Shown: one piece after another, positions 47,801-55,229 of the stretch
Position numbering within the stretch: position 1 is the first letter of the stretch
How the letters are laid out: every line of letters starts with the position of its first letter
Assembly (NCBI RefSeq): GCF_002943565.1
Contig: NZ_PJCH01000005.1
Coordinates: 1,140,221 to 1,204,220, forward strand
Direction of reading: 5' to 3'
Source: Hyphococcus luteus
Lineage (GTDB): Bacteria > Pseudomonadota > Alphaproteobacteria > Caulobacterales > Parvularculaceae
DNA: 64,000 bases
Notes under the pieces: generated by a model
Told to the model about the DNA's origin: nothing
Database searches by the model: none
What the model saw: the letters and a program-made list of their open reading frames with translations, nothing else
Translations under genes and position numbers: made by a program

Positions 47801-49237
47801 ACGGCAAGCTCGCGACGGCTGTCCGTTTGGTGGGGGCCTCCGGGAACGGGGAAGAGCGCGACGGTGACAGCCTATGTTGCCGGTTTACTTCAGGATGCCA
47901 GAGACCGCGGCCAAAAGCTGCGTATCGCCATCACGGGTTTTACGTGGGTATCGATCGATAATATCGCCAAAAAGCTGCCTGAAGTGTTCGAAACGCTTGG
48001 CATATCGGACAATGTGACATTTGCCCGACTATCCAGCACACCTAATCCTCAAGTCGACACCGAACTGCAAAACCATGTGGTGAGAGTGAAGGCGGAAGAA
48101 GGCGGTTTGAGCGTCGAAGCTCAAGAGCTGATTGGTGCTCTGGAAGGCGATGGAATTACGGTCGTCGCCACAACGGTCGATCAGCTTCACAATCTAGGCG
48201 GGGATGCATTGTGCCAAGAGCTATTCGACGTGATGGTCATTGATGAAGCGTCCCAACTCGACATCGCACATGCCATTGTCGGCTTTAGCAAGCTGGCCAG
48301 GGATGCGAGGTTGACGGTCGTTGGCGATGACAAACAAATGCCGCCAATTCACCCGGTGGCTCCTCCGATAGGATTGGAGCATCTGCTAGGTTCAGTATAT
48401 GATTTCTTCCGTCACTATCGCATATTGGAAGGACGTCCCGGAATCGAGCCTGTCATGCTGGACACGAGCTTTCGGTCCAACAGCGAAATTATTGAGTTCG
48501 TGCGCGAGGCTGGTTACGGGCCAGAGCTTCAAGCGAGCCCCCAAACGGCGCAGCGACGCGTGCAATTGGCGCGACCGATCGGTCCAGTAGCCCCTTTGGG
48601 TTGGCCGACTGATTTGTCCTTCACCAGCGAATTCGCTCGCATACTCGAACCTGCACAGCCGCTGGCAGCCATTATTCATGAGGATGAGTATTCCAGCCAG
48701 CGCAACGATGCTGAAGCCAATCTTATCGCCGGTTTGGCGGTGTCTTTATGGCGCGCCGGTATGATTGATCAAAACGAAGGGGCCGGGACAGAGTTCGATC
48801 CTGACGCCTTCTTAGTCGAGGGGTTGGGAATCGTTACGCCTCACCGCGCGCAGCAATCGGCGGTCTTTGAGCTTTTAGACCGTGCGCTTCCACCCGAGTT
48901 TGACAGAGAGCTTCTTTTTTCAAGCATCGATACAGTGGAGCGATTTCAGGGTCAGGAGAAGGAAGTTGTTCTCGCTAGCTTTGGGCTCGGTGATGCCGAC
49001 CAAATCGCTTCCGAAGAAGAGTTCCTATACAGTCTCAACCGATTCAACGTGACTGTTTCCCGCGCTCGGTCGAAATTCGTGGCGGTGCTGAGTCGCCCAC
49101 TAGTGGATTATCTTCCGCGCGATCGCGAGGTGCTCGAAGAATCCCGTTTACTAAAACACTTTGTGGACGGTCATCTATCAACTGGGCACGAAATTGAATT
49201 GCCGGGTCTGGGCATATGTATGGTGAAGACCCGATGA
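44879..49237 (+). CDS. Cas4/Dna2-like nuclease-SF1 helicase fusion
   Basis: A 1452-residue protein with a GTG start 8 bases after AAAGGGA. The N-terminal part is a RecB/Cas4-type nuclease: TGCKRRLRLDLY (first Cys), RPDIIHI and LRIIDIKISG (catalytic Asp and Asp-x-Lys), ELAYYSMTLAGW, and later CysxxCys with a distal Cys (KCGGCDYLG, RYCWQ), matching a four-Cys Fe-S site. The C-terminal part is an SF1 helicase: WWGPPGTGKSATVTAYVAG near 985, VMVIDEASQLDIAH, VVGDDKQMPP, DTVERFQGQEKEVVLASF and VTVSRARSKFVAVL. Dna2 has the same nuclease-helicase order. Confidence 0.85.
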   Translation: MYRLGKRVISQYIRTGCKRRLRLDLYAGREARAAANAPEKDAARPGLALITQQGRDYEHQKYAELQMSFPELAIANSDDGAVPGTSEAYRTLDLESILENAPENGFLLEAEFSVTPTFIAAHDLTALCGGAEPLVALAKVRPDIIHIAPTNGEVRRVIGPDGAIETLSGEDERLGLRIIDIKISGEASPAHFSELAYYSMTLAGWLVDTGWADDFVVLANAAIWPGKHEASCLHEQEETDRRNLVFDRNLALYFQALEEDLETMPPEVVLGRVRRFLKVDLPAVIEPEDWCSLDWHVDQKCGGCDYLGYAWGNREQIDERYCWQSAEREEHLSRVAGVTRGARGKLVEHNVTNVPHLAALPAGSPAYETHQALKAKRTVFKSRAERLNVGGDAEIPDRSGTSGTLPRFADIRIAMSADFDIGSGLTFAFGYRISYGVPTGQRPDGQGWSRERRDPFSRELLVMERSVETEGAIYTQLLEFLLADIQRAKAAILEGYQQNGAPDKTDVSLQFYLWDRLTYEHLRRVTGRHLDRLQAPVRMGDEDVSVMSWLFPAEQSMDSPDYVGRSSPVTIVANAVNSLLSAPIPHHYGLVELANTLDSEGRERDDGSTWEYRVSDFYKDPLSDQIPSERGHEIWERSAPFRNQDFQQHQEQVRRVVRTKLSAVLYVAMQLAIELRDTLSADAPLVDSVFTPLRRMTGTGDDEEIIYQHARLMAAVQRMEIELLMAMPPHEREARYASLRATRRLEGEERRAALEQLNVRGANHETLVFEMSERSRDAKIKDGEYTWSLLPERELGLLQNLTTAQFKSRTGLERQNPIRPWEWRRLVREDLTVSVLKISRSGRLIALQPSDLLASAIRGAHIDFDIDGMASDFAILDPISMDAFTGKLKKTLSDPTGIRFPQIAADTPLFPALSVARVRQGNPRRAPHTPAADFIWNAERLAVTDLDSHSANAIVAGALTFRSDLTDAQRQAIRTASSRRLSVWWGPPGTGKSATVTAYVAGLLQDARDRGQKLRIAITGFTWVSIDNIAKKLPEVFETLGISDNVTFARLSSTPNPQVDTELQNHVVRVKAEEGGLSVEAQELIGALEGDGITVVATTVDQLHNLGGDALCQELFDVMVIDEASQLDIAHAIVGFSKLARDARLTVVGDDKQMPPIHPVAPPIGLEHLLGSVYDFFRHYRILEGRPGIEPVMLDTSFRSNSEIIEFVREAGYGPELQASPQTAQRRVQLARPIGPVAPLGWPTDLSFTSEFARILEPAQPLAAIIHEDEYSSQRNDAEANLIAGLAVSLWRAGMIDQNEGAGTEFDPDAFLVEGLGIVTPHRAQQSAVFELLDRALPPEFDRELLFSSIDTVERFQGQEKEVVLASFGLGDADQIASEEEFLYSLNRFNVTVSRARSKFVAVLSRPLVDYLPRDREVLEESRLLKHFVDGHLSTGHEIELPGLGICMVKTR

Positions 49238-51300
49238 CAGGTGCTCTCACCAAAACTTCTCTTCTAGACGCCTGTGCGCTTCCAGTTGAACAATTGGCGC
49301 GTATCGCCATGAAAGAAGGTGTTCGTCCTCGTGCAGAGTATCAAGCCCATAAGTGGTTCGCGCGACGATTGGCTGTGACAGCGAGAGGCCTGCTCGCTGG
49401 TTTTGGAACACGAGCTGGTGAGGATTTTTGGAAGACGTTTTATTCAGGCACCGGATTTGAAGATCTGCGCGTATTGGATCCGTTTTGCGGTGGCGGCGTC
49501 ATGTTGCTGGAAGCGCAACGACTGGGTGCCCATGCGATCGGTTTTGATGTTGAGCCGGTTGCGGCGGCAATTTCGGCTTTCCAGGCAGAGCTCGGCACTT
49601 TGCCAGATCTGTCAGATGCTCTTAAAAAGCTCGAGCTCAATGTGCTCGATGAAGTCGGAAAGTATTATCTGACGCAATCCGAGGATGGCGTAGACGAGAC
49701 CCTCCTGCATGCATTCTGGGTACAAACTGTCAGTTGCGGAGAATGCGGAACTGAATTCGATGCTCACCCTCGGTTTCGTTTGGCGCGGACAGAAGCAACG
49801 AAGCGTCAGTGGGTAGCTTGTTCTTCCTGTAGCCGATTGATCGAAGCCGATGGCGATGCGGACCAAGTTACGTGTTCATGTGGTGCGGTGACGGATCCGA
49901 GCGGAGCGCATCAACGCTATGGCGCGGCAGTGTGCCCAGCCTGCGGACATTCAGAACCTTTGATTGATATAGCGCGAAGGGAAGGAAAACCCAATTTTCG
50001 GCTGTTCGCTGTGGAAAGTCTGCCGAGCAATGATGAGCGTGTCACGCCAATGGCAGAACGGTCGCTTCGGACTGCGACTGCGTACGATTTGAACCTCTTC
50101 AAGAAGGCTGAAGCTGCGCTCGCAAGTAGACTCGCGGCGAAAGCCGACGCGCTGCCTCGGTCTCCAATACCTAAGTCAGAACGCGCTGATGACCGTCTAC
50201 TATCTTACGGATATGTCGACTATACGGAACTTTTCAATGCTCGGCAAAAGCTGCATTTAGTTGCATTGAGTGAAGAAATTGATGCGTTGCCAAGAGATAT
50301 ACGCGGAGCCTTCTCCGTTGCATTTTCCGATCATCTCAAGACCAATAACATGATGTGCGCGTATGCCGGAGACTGGCGTCGCCTGACACCACTCTTCTCG
50401 ATCAGGGCATATCGCCATATTTCGCGTCCGGTTGAGCTGAACCCATGGCTGAATAGAAATGGCCGAGGAACGTTCCCTAATGCGGTCAGATCGGTTCAGC
50501 GCGCTGGTGCTGCCTTCAGAGAGCACCGCGTAGCGTCAAGTGTGCTTTATGACGAGCCAATAGCCTACCATACAGGGCGCAGTGAGATCGCATGTCGAGA
50601 CTCTAAGTCTATGCCGGCCGTTGATGATGGTTCGATCGATCTCGTTCTTACAGATCCGCCTTATCTTGATTACATTGCATATTCCGAGCTTGGTCACTTC
50701 TTTGCGCCTTGGATGCATCGGTTCGGGCTCATCGACGGAAACAGCATAGATCGCTTCCCAAGTGGACAGCTAGCCGCTCCCGCCAATACGAAGGATCGCG
50801 CAGAACGATTCGTTCGTCATTTGGGACAGATTTTCGAAGAGTTGCGGCGAAAAATGAAGCCGGACGGACGCTTCGTGTTCACCTATCAGAACTTGGACGG
50901 ACGAGGTTGGAAAGCAATCGGGACAGCGCTGGCTCGCGCAGGGTTTCAACCCGTTTCGGTGTTTCCTTTGTACGGTGAGAATGGGTCAAGATTGCACAAG
51001 CGTGACAACTCGATCTCTTGGGATTGTGTTGTTGTATGCGCGAAGGCCGACCCTGTTCGCAACTTTCGAACGACCAAAGGCGATCGAAGCCAAGGGGCAT
51101 CTTTTGCATTGAGTTGGAAGAAAAGGCTTGAGGATGCCGAATTGCCATTTGGTGCGGGTGATGTCGTAAATCTGACGTTGGCGGGAGAAATTCTTTTTGC
51201 ATTAAGTCGACGACAGCGTGGTAATTTGCAGGGCTGCGTTGTCCACGAAGAGGATGGGTTTGGGAGCGTTCTCGCTTGCGGAGCATCCCTCGCAAAGTAG
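49234..51300 (+). CDS. Zinc-ribbon DNA methylase (DUF1156-like)
   Basis: A 688-residue methyltransferase starting MTGALTKTSLLDACALPVEQ (49234), overlapping the preceding stop (ATGA). It shows RAEYQAHKWFARRLAVTARG near the N-terminus (DUF1156-like), the AdoMet-binding motif VLDPFCGGGVMLLEAQRLG, four CxxC-type pairs (CGECG, CSSC, CSCG, CPACG; about 170-250) and the catalytic motif DLVLTDPPYLDYIAYSELGH. DPPY points to N6-adenine or N4-cytosine methylation. In the cluster it could mark self DNA, or act as the effector-side sensor. Confidence 0.85.
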   Translation: MTGALTKTSLLDACALPVEQLARIAMKEGVRPRAEYQAHKWFARRLAVTARGLLAGFGTRAGEDFWKTFYSGTGFEDLRVLDPFCGGGVMLLEAQRLGAHAIGFDVEPVAAAISAFQAELGTLPDLSDALKKLELNVLDEVGKYYLTQSEDGVDETLLHAFWVQTVSCGECGTEFDAHPRFRLARTEATKRQWVACSSCSRLIEADGDADQVTCSCGAVTDPSGAHQRYGAAVCPACGHSEPLIDIARREGKPNFRLFAVESLPSNDERVTPMAERSLRTATAYDLNLFKKAEAALASRLAAKADALPRSPIPKSERADDRLLSYGYVDYTELFNARQKLHLVALSEEIDALPRDIRGAFSVAFSDHLKTNNMMCAYAGDWRRLTPLFSIRAYRHISRPVELNPWLNRNGRGTFPNAVRSVQRAGAAFREHRVASSVLYDEPIAYHTGRSEIACRDSKSMPAVDDGSIDLVLTDPPYLDYIAYSELGHFFAPWMHRFGLIDGNSIDRFPSGQLAAPANTKDRAERFVRHLGQIFEELRRKMKPDGRFVFTYQNLDGRGWKAIGTALARAGFQPVSVFPLYGENGSRLHKRDNSISWDCVVVCAKADPVRNFRTTKGDRSQGASFALSWKKRLEDAELPFGAGDVVNLTLAGEILFALSRRQRGNLQGCVVHEEDGFGSVLACGASLAK

Positions 51301-51346
51301 CCGTCTCAGTCTCTTACTTTCTCTCGGTTTCGCACAAGCCAGTCGA

Positions 51347-51376
51347 CATCGCTCCGCTATCAGGTGCGGAGTAGTG
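51347..51376 (+). terminator. Possible terminator between methylase and integrase
   Basis: CTCCGC (51352-51357) and GCGGAG (51366-51371) form a 6-bp stem with flanking CATC/GATG pairing, followed by CTCTTTTCCTTT. It lies 47 bases after the methylase stop, between convergent genes. Confidence 0.4.
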
Positions 51377-51431
51377 ATGGCTCTTTTCCTTTAGAATCTA
51401 GGCTGCCGAGGGTCGTGAAAATGAGTGGCGA

Positions 51432-52754
51432 TTAAGTGGATGGATGGCTTTCGTTCAACATTTCATTGATAGCGCTCTGACGGGATTGCCGATCCAGCGT
51501 ATAAGTGTTCCGCCTGAACTCGACCCCTTCGAGTAGCGCCTTCACGTAGCCAGACACCGTGTCCGCAGCCATGATCAATGTGGAATCGAGCGTGTGGACG
51601 TACTTGCTCGTGACCGACCCTTTGGCGTGACCAATTAGGGCGGCGATCGTGATCTCAGTGAACCCCAAGTCGTTCGCGATGCTCGCGAAACTGTGCCGCA
51701 GGACATGAGGTGTCACGTCCCAAAGCGGCGTGTCCTTGAACATCTTCTTCCAACTCTGTGGGAAGTTCCCGACGGCGTTGTCCAAGCCCTTGCCGGGAAA
51801 GACATACGTGCCTGCCCGCCGCTTCCGTTCGTCTTCGAGATACTCGACAACAGGCAATCCGACAGGACGGACGGAAGATCCCTCCTTGCTATCGATCAGC
51901 CGCAGGCAGCTACCCTCAAGATCGACCTCGCTCCATTTGAGATTTACGATTTCTCCGCGACGGCAGCCAGTCAGCGCGATCAGCCTGAGGATATCGGCGT
52001 GTATGCGGTAGTGGTCGCTCTCCCGCGCCTCGCGAAGAATGCCGCCTAGAACCCGATACTCGGCTTCGCTGAGCCTTCGGTCACGGACCTGATATTTCGG
52101 TTTGCGGAGACCATGCGTCGGGTTGTGCTCAATCACGCCAGCCTCGACGGCATAAGAGAAAATGCCACCGAGCAGGCCCATGGTCCGGATCGCGGTGCCG
52201 CGGCCGCCGCGAACGATGGCCTTGCCACGGAGCTTTTCGGTTTTCATGGTCACGCGCGTCTTACCGGCAATGATGTCTTTCATCAGGTTGTTCATGTCCG
52301 GCTTTGTGATGTCCCGCACACGTCGTGTCCCAAGAAGAGGAATGATGTGCCTGCGGATACGGCCGACATCGGTGGCAATGGTGGTCTCCTTCTTCGGCCG
52401 GCCGCCTTTCCCTAAGATGAGGCCAGCTTCCATGTCGGCGATGTACTGCTCGCAGAGCTGCTTGATGGTAAGCGCCTTCCGGTCTTCTTCCCGTTCTTCG
52501 GCGGGGTCGTCACCATGAGCGACCCGGCCAAGTTGCGCTTTCGCTTCACGACGCGCGGTCTCCGGAGTCCATACGCCATGCAGACCTATCGTATAGCGAC
52601 GCGAACGTCCTCTTGATCGATACTGAATCACATAGCTTCTCTTCCCGGATGCGAAGACGCGTAGACCAAAGCCAGGGAGTTCATCATCCCAAATGACGTA
52701 ATCTTTAGTGCCTGTTTCAGCCGTATCGACGACCCGCTTGGTGATCTTCGCCAT
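51432..52754 (-). CDS. int: Tyrosine recombinase (integrase) of the ICE
   Basis: A 440-residue P4-type integrase starting MAKITKRVVDTAETGTKDYV (52754). It has the DUF4102-like N-terminal domain (DYVIWDDELPGFGLRVFASG), a SAM-like core-binding domain and the catalytic domain: Arg in LTGCRRGEIVNLKW, HVLRHSFAS (His-x-x-Arg), ALIGHAKGS and the nucleophile Tyr in SKYVHTLD. It lies 178 bases from the right tRNA half and should cut at the core CTCCGAAGGC. Direct repeats upstream of its start may be its own arm sites. Confidence 0.95.
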   Translation of the reverse strand: MAKITKRVVDTAETGTKDYVIWDDELPGFGLRVFASGKRSYVIQYRSRGRSRRYTIGLHGVWTPETARREAKAQLGRVAHGDDPAEEREEDRKALTIKQLCEQYIADMEAGLILGKGGRPKKETTIATDVGRIRRHIIPLLGTRRVRDITKPDMNNLMKDIIAGKTRVTMKTEKLRGKAIVRGGRGTAIRTMGLLGGIFSYAVEAGVIEHNPTHGLRKPKYQVRDRRLSEAEYRVLGGILREARESDHYRIHADILRLIALTGCRRGEIVNLKWSEVDLEGSCLRLIDSKEGSSVRPVGLPVVEYLEDERKRRAGTYVFPGKGLDNAVGNFPQSWKKMFKDTPLWDVTPHVLRHSFASIANDLGFTEITIAALIGHAKGSVTSKYVHTLDSTLIMAADTVSGYVKALLEGVEFRRNTYTLDRQSRQSAINEMLNESHPST

Positions 52755-52780
52755 GGTTCCAGTCCCTGCCGGACCCGACT

Positions 52781-52803
52781 TCGCGTAAGCACCACGTAAG
52801 CAC
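52781..52803 (+). repeat. Putative right integrase arm sites
   Basis: Two CGTAAGCA units 11 bp apart, matching 8371-8393 in sequence, spacing and orientation except for three bases between the units. They lie 27 bases upstream of the integrase start and about 130 bp from the core, so integrase binding here could also repress int. Confidence 0.5.
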
Positions 52804-52828
52804 TTGGCGGCAAATTCGGGCGTATTCT

Positions 52829-52922
52829 CGGATAGGGATTTCGGAGAGCGGATTCTAAAAATCAATAAGTTTCAGGTGGTTATCGCACTCTGGCGTGCCC
52901 TATCGCGTAATTCGGATAGGGC
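52829..52922. repeat. GATAGGG repeats near the right end
   Basis: CGGATAGGG occurs at 52829-52837 and 52913-52921, and an inverted copy gives the perfect 8-bp inverted repeat GCCCTATC (52897-52904) / GATAGGGC (52915-52922). The cluster lies between int and the core, a usual place for excisionase or accessory-factor sites. Confidence 0.45.
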
Positions 52923-52932
52923 AATGAACCAG

Positions 52933-52977
52933 CTCCGAAGGCAGAGGCCAAAGGTTCGAATCCTTTCGGGACCGCCA
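52933..52977 (+). pseudogene. 3' half of host tRNA-Arg(CCG)
   Basis: From the core CTCCGAAGGC onward this is the 3' half of a tRNA: stem GGCAG, variable AGGCC, T-arm AAAGG-TTCGAAT-CCTTT, acceptor CGGGACC, then GCCA. It pairs exactly with the 5' half at 8229-8260, so it is the right side of the tRNA gene split by the element. It has no 5' half of its own here and cannot be made as a normal tRNA. Confidence 0.9.
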
Positions 52978-53130
52978 TTTTCACATCTCTCGCCAGCTTG
53001 CTTTGCTCGCGGCGCCGATGGGGCGGGCTGCCTGTCCGGCGGGCGGCGCGGGCGAATCGGCGCGGCGCCTGGGCGGCCCCCGAGCGTCGGCGTAAGCGAA
53101 GTCAGCTATTCAGTATAAGGAACTATGAGG

Positions 53131-53171
53131 CGTAGAAAAACCGCCGCGGGCGCAGCAGCCGCGCGGCGGTT
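53131..53171 (-). terminator. Intrinsic terminator after cspA
   Basis: Arms AACCGCCGCG (53139-53148) and CGCGGCGGTT (53162-53171) form a perfect 10-bp stem. Read on the minus strand it is followed by a T-run (GGTTTTTC), 24 bases after the cold-shock gene stop. The stretch 52978-53130 holds nothing else. Confidence 0.8.
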
Positions 53172-53194
53172 GAAATGCATGAAAAGGCGGGGCG

Positions 53195-53398
53195 TCAGAC
53201 CGCCTTCAAATTGCCAGCGGATGTTTTCCCCCGCTGCTCCACAAGTTCGTACTCGATTTTCTGGCCTTCCTGCAGATCGGGCATGCCAGCTTGTTTGACG
53301 GCGGATATGTGAACAAACACGTCTTTGCCGCCGTCGTCAGGGGCGATAAATCCGTATCCTTTTGTGGCGTTGAACCATTTGACAGCGCCTGTAGCCAT
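53195..53398 (-). CDS. cspA: Cold-shock protein
   Basis: A 67-residue single cold-shock domain that binds single-stranded nucleic acid as an RNA chaperone. It starts [20 protein letters not shown] (53398), with RNP1 KGYGFI and RNP2 VFVHIS, behind GGAGATCGAAGA. It is the first intact host gene after the ICE and has its own terminator. The 240-bp upstream region may contain its long 5' leader, but no motif is obvious. Confidence 0.95.
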   Translation of the reverse strand: MATGAVKWFNATKGYGFIAPDDGGKDVFVHISAVKQAGMPDLQEGQKIEYELVEQRGKTSAGNLKAV

Positions 53399-53638
53399 TC
53401 TTCGATCTCCTATCATGGCGTCTTCCCCCTGCTTGTCCGCATACTGCGTTTTAGCGAGGGGCTTGGGTCGGCAACCATGTCTTGGGATCTAACGTAACGG
53501 CCAGTCTTCCCGGAAGGGGCGGGGTCGTGAAGGTCAGTCAAAACAAAGTCGCAAATAGATTTGAATACAGAGGCGGCTCGCCGTCAAGTTGTGTTGCGTG
53601 CGCTGGGTGCGCATCGCGAAAAATACAAATGTTATAAT

Positions 53639-54547
53639 TTAATCAGTATTAAGGCGCCCGCCCGCCTGGTTGCGCACGTCATTGCCTTCAATTACCGGGA
53701 CTACCCCCGTCTCGTTGCGCAACAACCGCCCGTTGCGGTTGCGGTTGACGATCCGGTTGCCGGTTATAACCAGCGCATCGGCGGTTCCGCCCCGCGTCTG
53801 ATCATAATTGATAAGCGTGGAATTGTCGCCGTTTGCGGCCTGAATAAAGCTGTTTCCTTGAATTAGGACGCGCCCGCCGCGCGACGCGTCCACGGAATAG
53901 CTGGTTTTGCCGTCGGCGTCGTCGAAACTCGAATTAACGATGCGCGTCACCGCGGCGAGGGATTTGACGTGATGGCCGATGCGCGTGCCAATGAATTTGC
54001 TGGCGCGAATGTCAAGTTCTTGACCATCTGCGACGTAAATCGCGTGCGAATAGCCGTCGCCATAACCGTTGTCGATGAACGCCGACCCGGTGATCGTGAT
54101 CACGCCCTTTGCCTGGCCGGTGGCGAGAATGCCGTCTTCATTGTCTTCAAAGACGCAATTGACGACGGTGAGATGAAGGCCGTCATGGCGGATGCCGGCG
54201 CCGTTGAGGTCCGGCGACCGCGCGCCCTCGAAGCGGATATTCTCGACACGGAGCGATGTGTCCCAGAGCGGGTTTAAGATCCCCTTTTCCGTCGGGCGGC
54301 TGGAATGGAAAACCACTTCGCCCTCGCCCTTCAGCGTCACGTCCCGCGGGAGTTTCAGGTCGGTTAGGTCGTAACGCCCGGATGCGATCACGATTGTTTC
54401 GCCCTTGCGCGCTTTTAGGACAGCGCGTTTGAGGGCAGGCGCTGAGTTTGCGGCGATCTCCGCTGTTGCTGGAGAGACGCAGGCGGCGAAAAAAAACAGG
54501 ATGCAAAGAGCGGTTCTTTTCATGACCGGCGTCTTTGCGATTTTCAT
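53639..54547 (-). CDS. Secreted right-handed beta-helix protein
   Basis: A 302-residue protein with a signal peptide (MKRTALCILFFFAACVSPAT, cleaved near TAEIA). The rest is a series of parallel beta-helix turns with Asn-rich repeats (VVNCVFEDNEDGILATG, ITGSAFIDNGYGDGYSHAIY, IRASKFIGTR, IVNSSFDDADGKTSYSVD, IQGNSFIQAANGDNS). Such folds bind or cleave polysaccharides; no catalytic residues are clear. Either ATG at 54547 or 54523 could be the start. It follows the DsbA-family gene by 16 bases. Confidence 0.75.
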   Translation of the reverse strand: MKIAKTPVMKRTALCILFFFAACVSPATAEIAANSAPALKRAVLKARKGETIVIASGRYDLTDLKLPRDVTLKGEGEVVFHSSRPTEKGILNPLWDTSLRVENIRFEGARSPDLNGAGIRHDGLHLTVVNCVFEDNEDGILATGQAKGVITITGSAFIDNGYGDGYSHAIYVADGQELDIRASKFIGTRIGHHVKSLAAVTRIVNSSFDDADGKTSYSVDASRGGRVLIQGNSFIQAANGDNSTLINYDQTRGGTADALVITGNRIVNRNRNGRLLRNETGVVPVIEGNDVRNQAGGRLNTD

Positions 54548-54563
54548 GCCGTCCGCGCGGCGC

Positions 54564-55229
54564 TTACTGGGCGCGCGTCGCGCGCGCCGCCTGACGCAGC
54601 GCATCCGCGAGCCGCGCCGGGGGCAGGGCGCCGGAAAAGCCGGTGCGTTCGTTAACGATGAAAGTGGGCACGCCGGTCACCCCCGCCTGGCGAAAGGCGT
54701 CGGCCTCCGCTTTGACCTCGCCGGCGCTTTTCGGGTTTTGAAGGTCGGCGAGGGCGTTGTCGCGGTCGAGGCCGGCTTCCCCGGCGATCTTAACGAGCGT
54801 CTCGTCGTCGCCGATATCGGCGTTCTTGTCCCAATAAGCGGCGTAAAGCATCAGCGCGAGGCGCTCCTGCGCCCCGTCGAAATGAGCGAGGCGGATCAGC
54901 TGATGGGCCTTCAGCGTGTTGGGCAGATGCGTCGGCAGGGACGGATCGAAGGCGAAACCGGCGCCCAGCGCCGCGGCTTTCAACTGGTGGGCCATTTCCG
55001 CGCGCTTGGCCTCATCGGGAAATTTCTTCGCATAAAATTCGCGCCGGTCGACGCCGTCTGCGGGCGTGTCGGGATTGAGCTGGTAGGCGCGGATGCGCGG
55101 CAGGACGATAAATTCGTCCTTGAGGCGGTCTTTCGCCAGCTCAAAGGATTTCAGGCCCACATAACACCAGGGGCAGACGGGATCGGCGACAATGTCGATG
55201 AGAAGACGCGGCCGGTCCGGATCGGTCAT
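54564..55229 (-). CDS. DsbA-family oxidoreductase (FrnE-like)
   Basis: A 221-residue thioredoxin-fold protein with the redox motif CPWCYVGLKSFELAKDRL near residue 19, the cis-Pro segment GVTGVPTFIVNERTGFSGA, and an inserted helical domain. No signal peptide is present, so it is cytoplasmic, like FrnE and 2-hydroxychromene-2-carboxylate isomerases. It overlaps the enoyl-CoA hydratase gene by 4 bp. Confidence 0.88.
   Translation of the reverse strand: MTDPDRPRLLIDIVADPVCPWCYVGLKSFELAKDRLKDEFIVLPRIRAYQLNPDTPADGVDRREFYAKKFPDEAKRAEMAHQLKAAALGAGFAFDPSLPTHLPNTLKAHQLIRLAHFDGAQERLALMLYAAYWDKNADIGDDETLVKIAGEAGLDRDNALADLQNPKSAGEVKAEADAFRQAGVTGVPTFIVNERTGFSGALPPARLADALRQAARATRAQ

Noticed and set aside
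40642..51300. Calling the cluster DISARM, BREX or Druantia
   Set aside because: No DUF1998, PLD, PglZ, BrxC-like or DruE-like protein is present among the four genes; only the first two fit a known layout (Hachiman).
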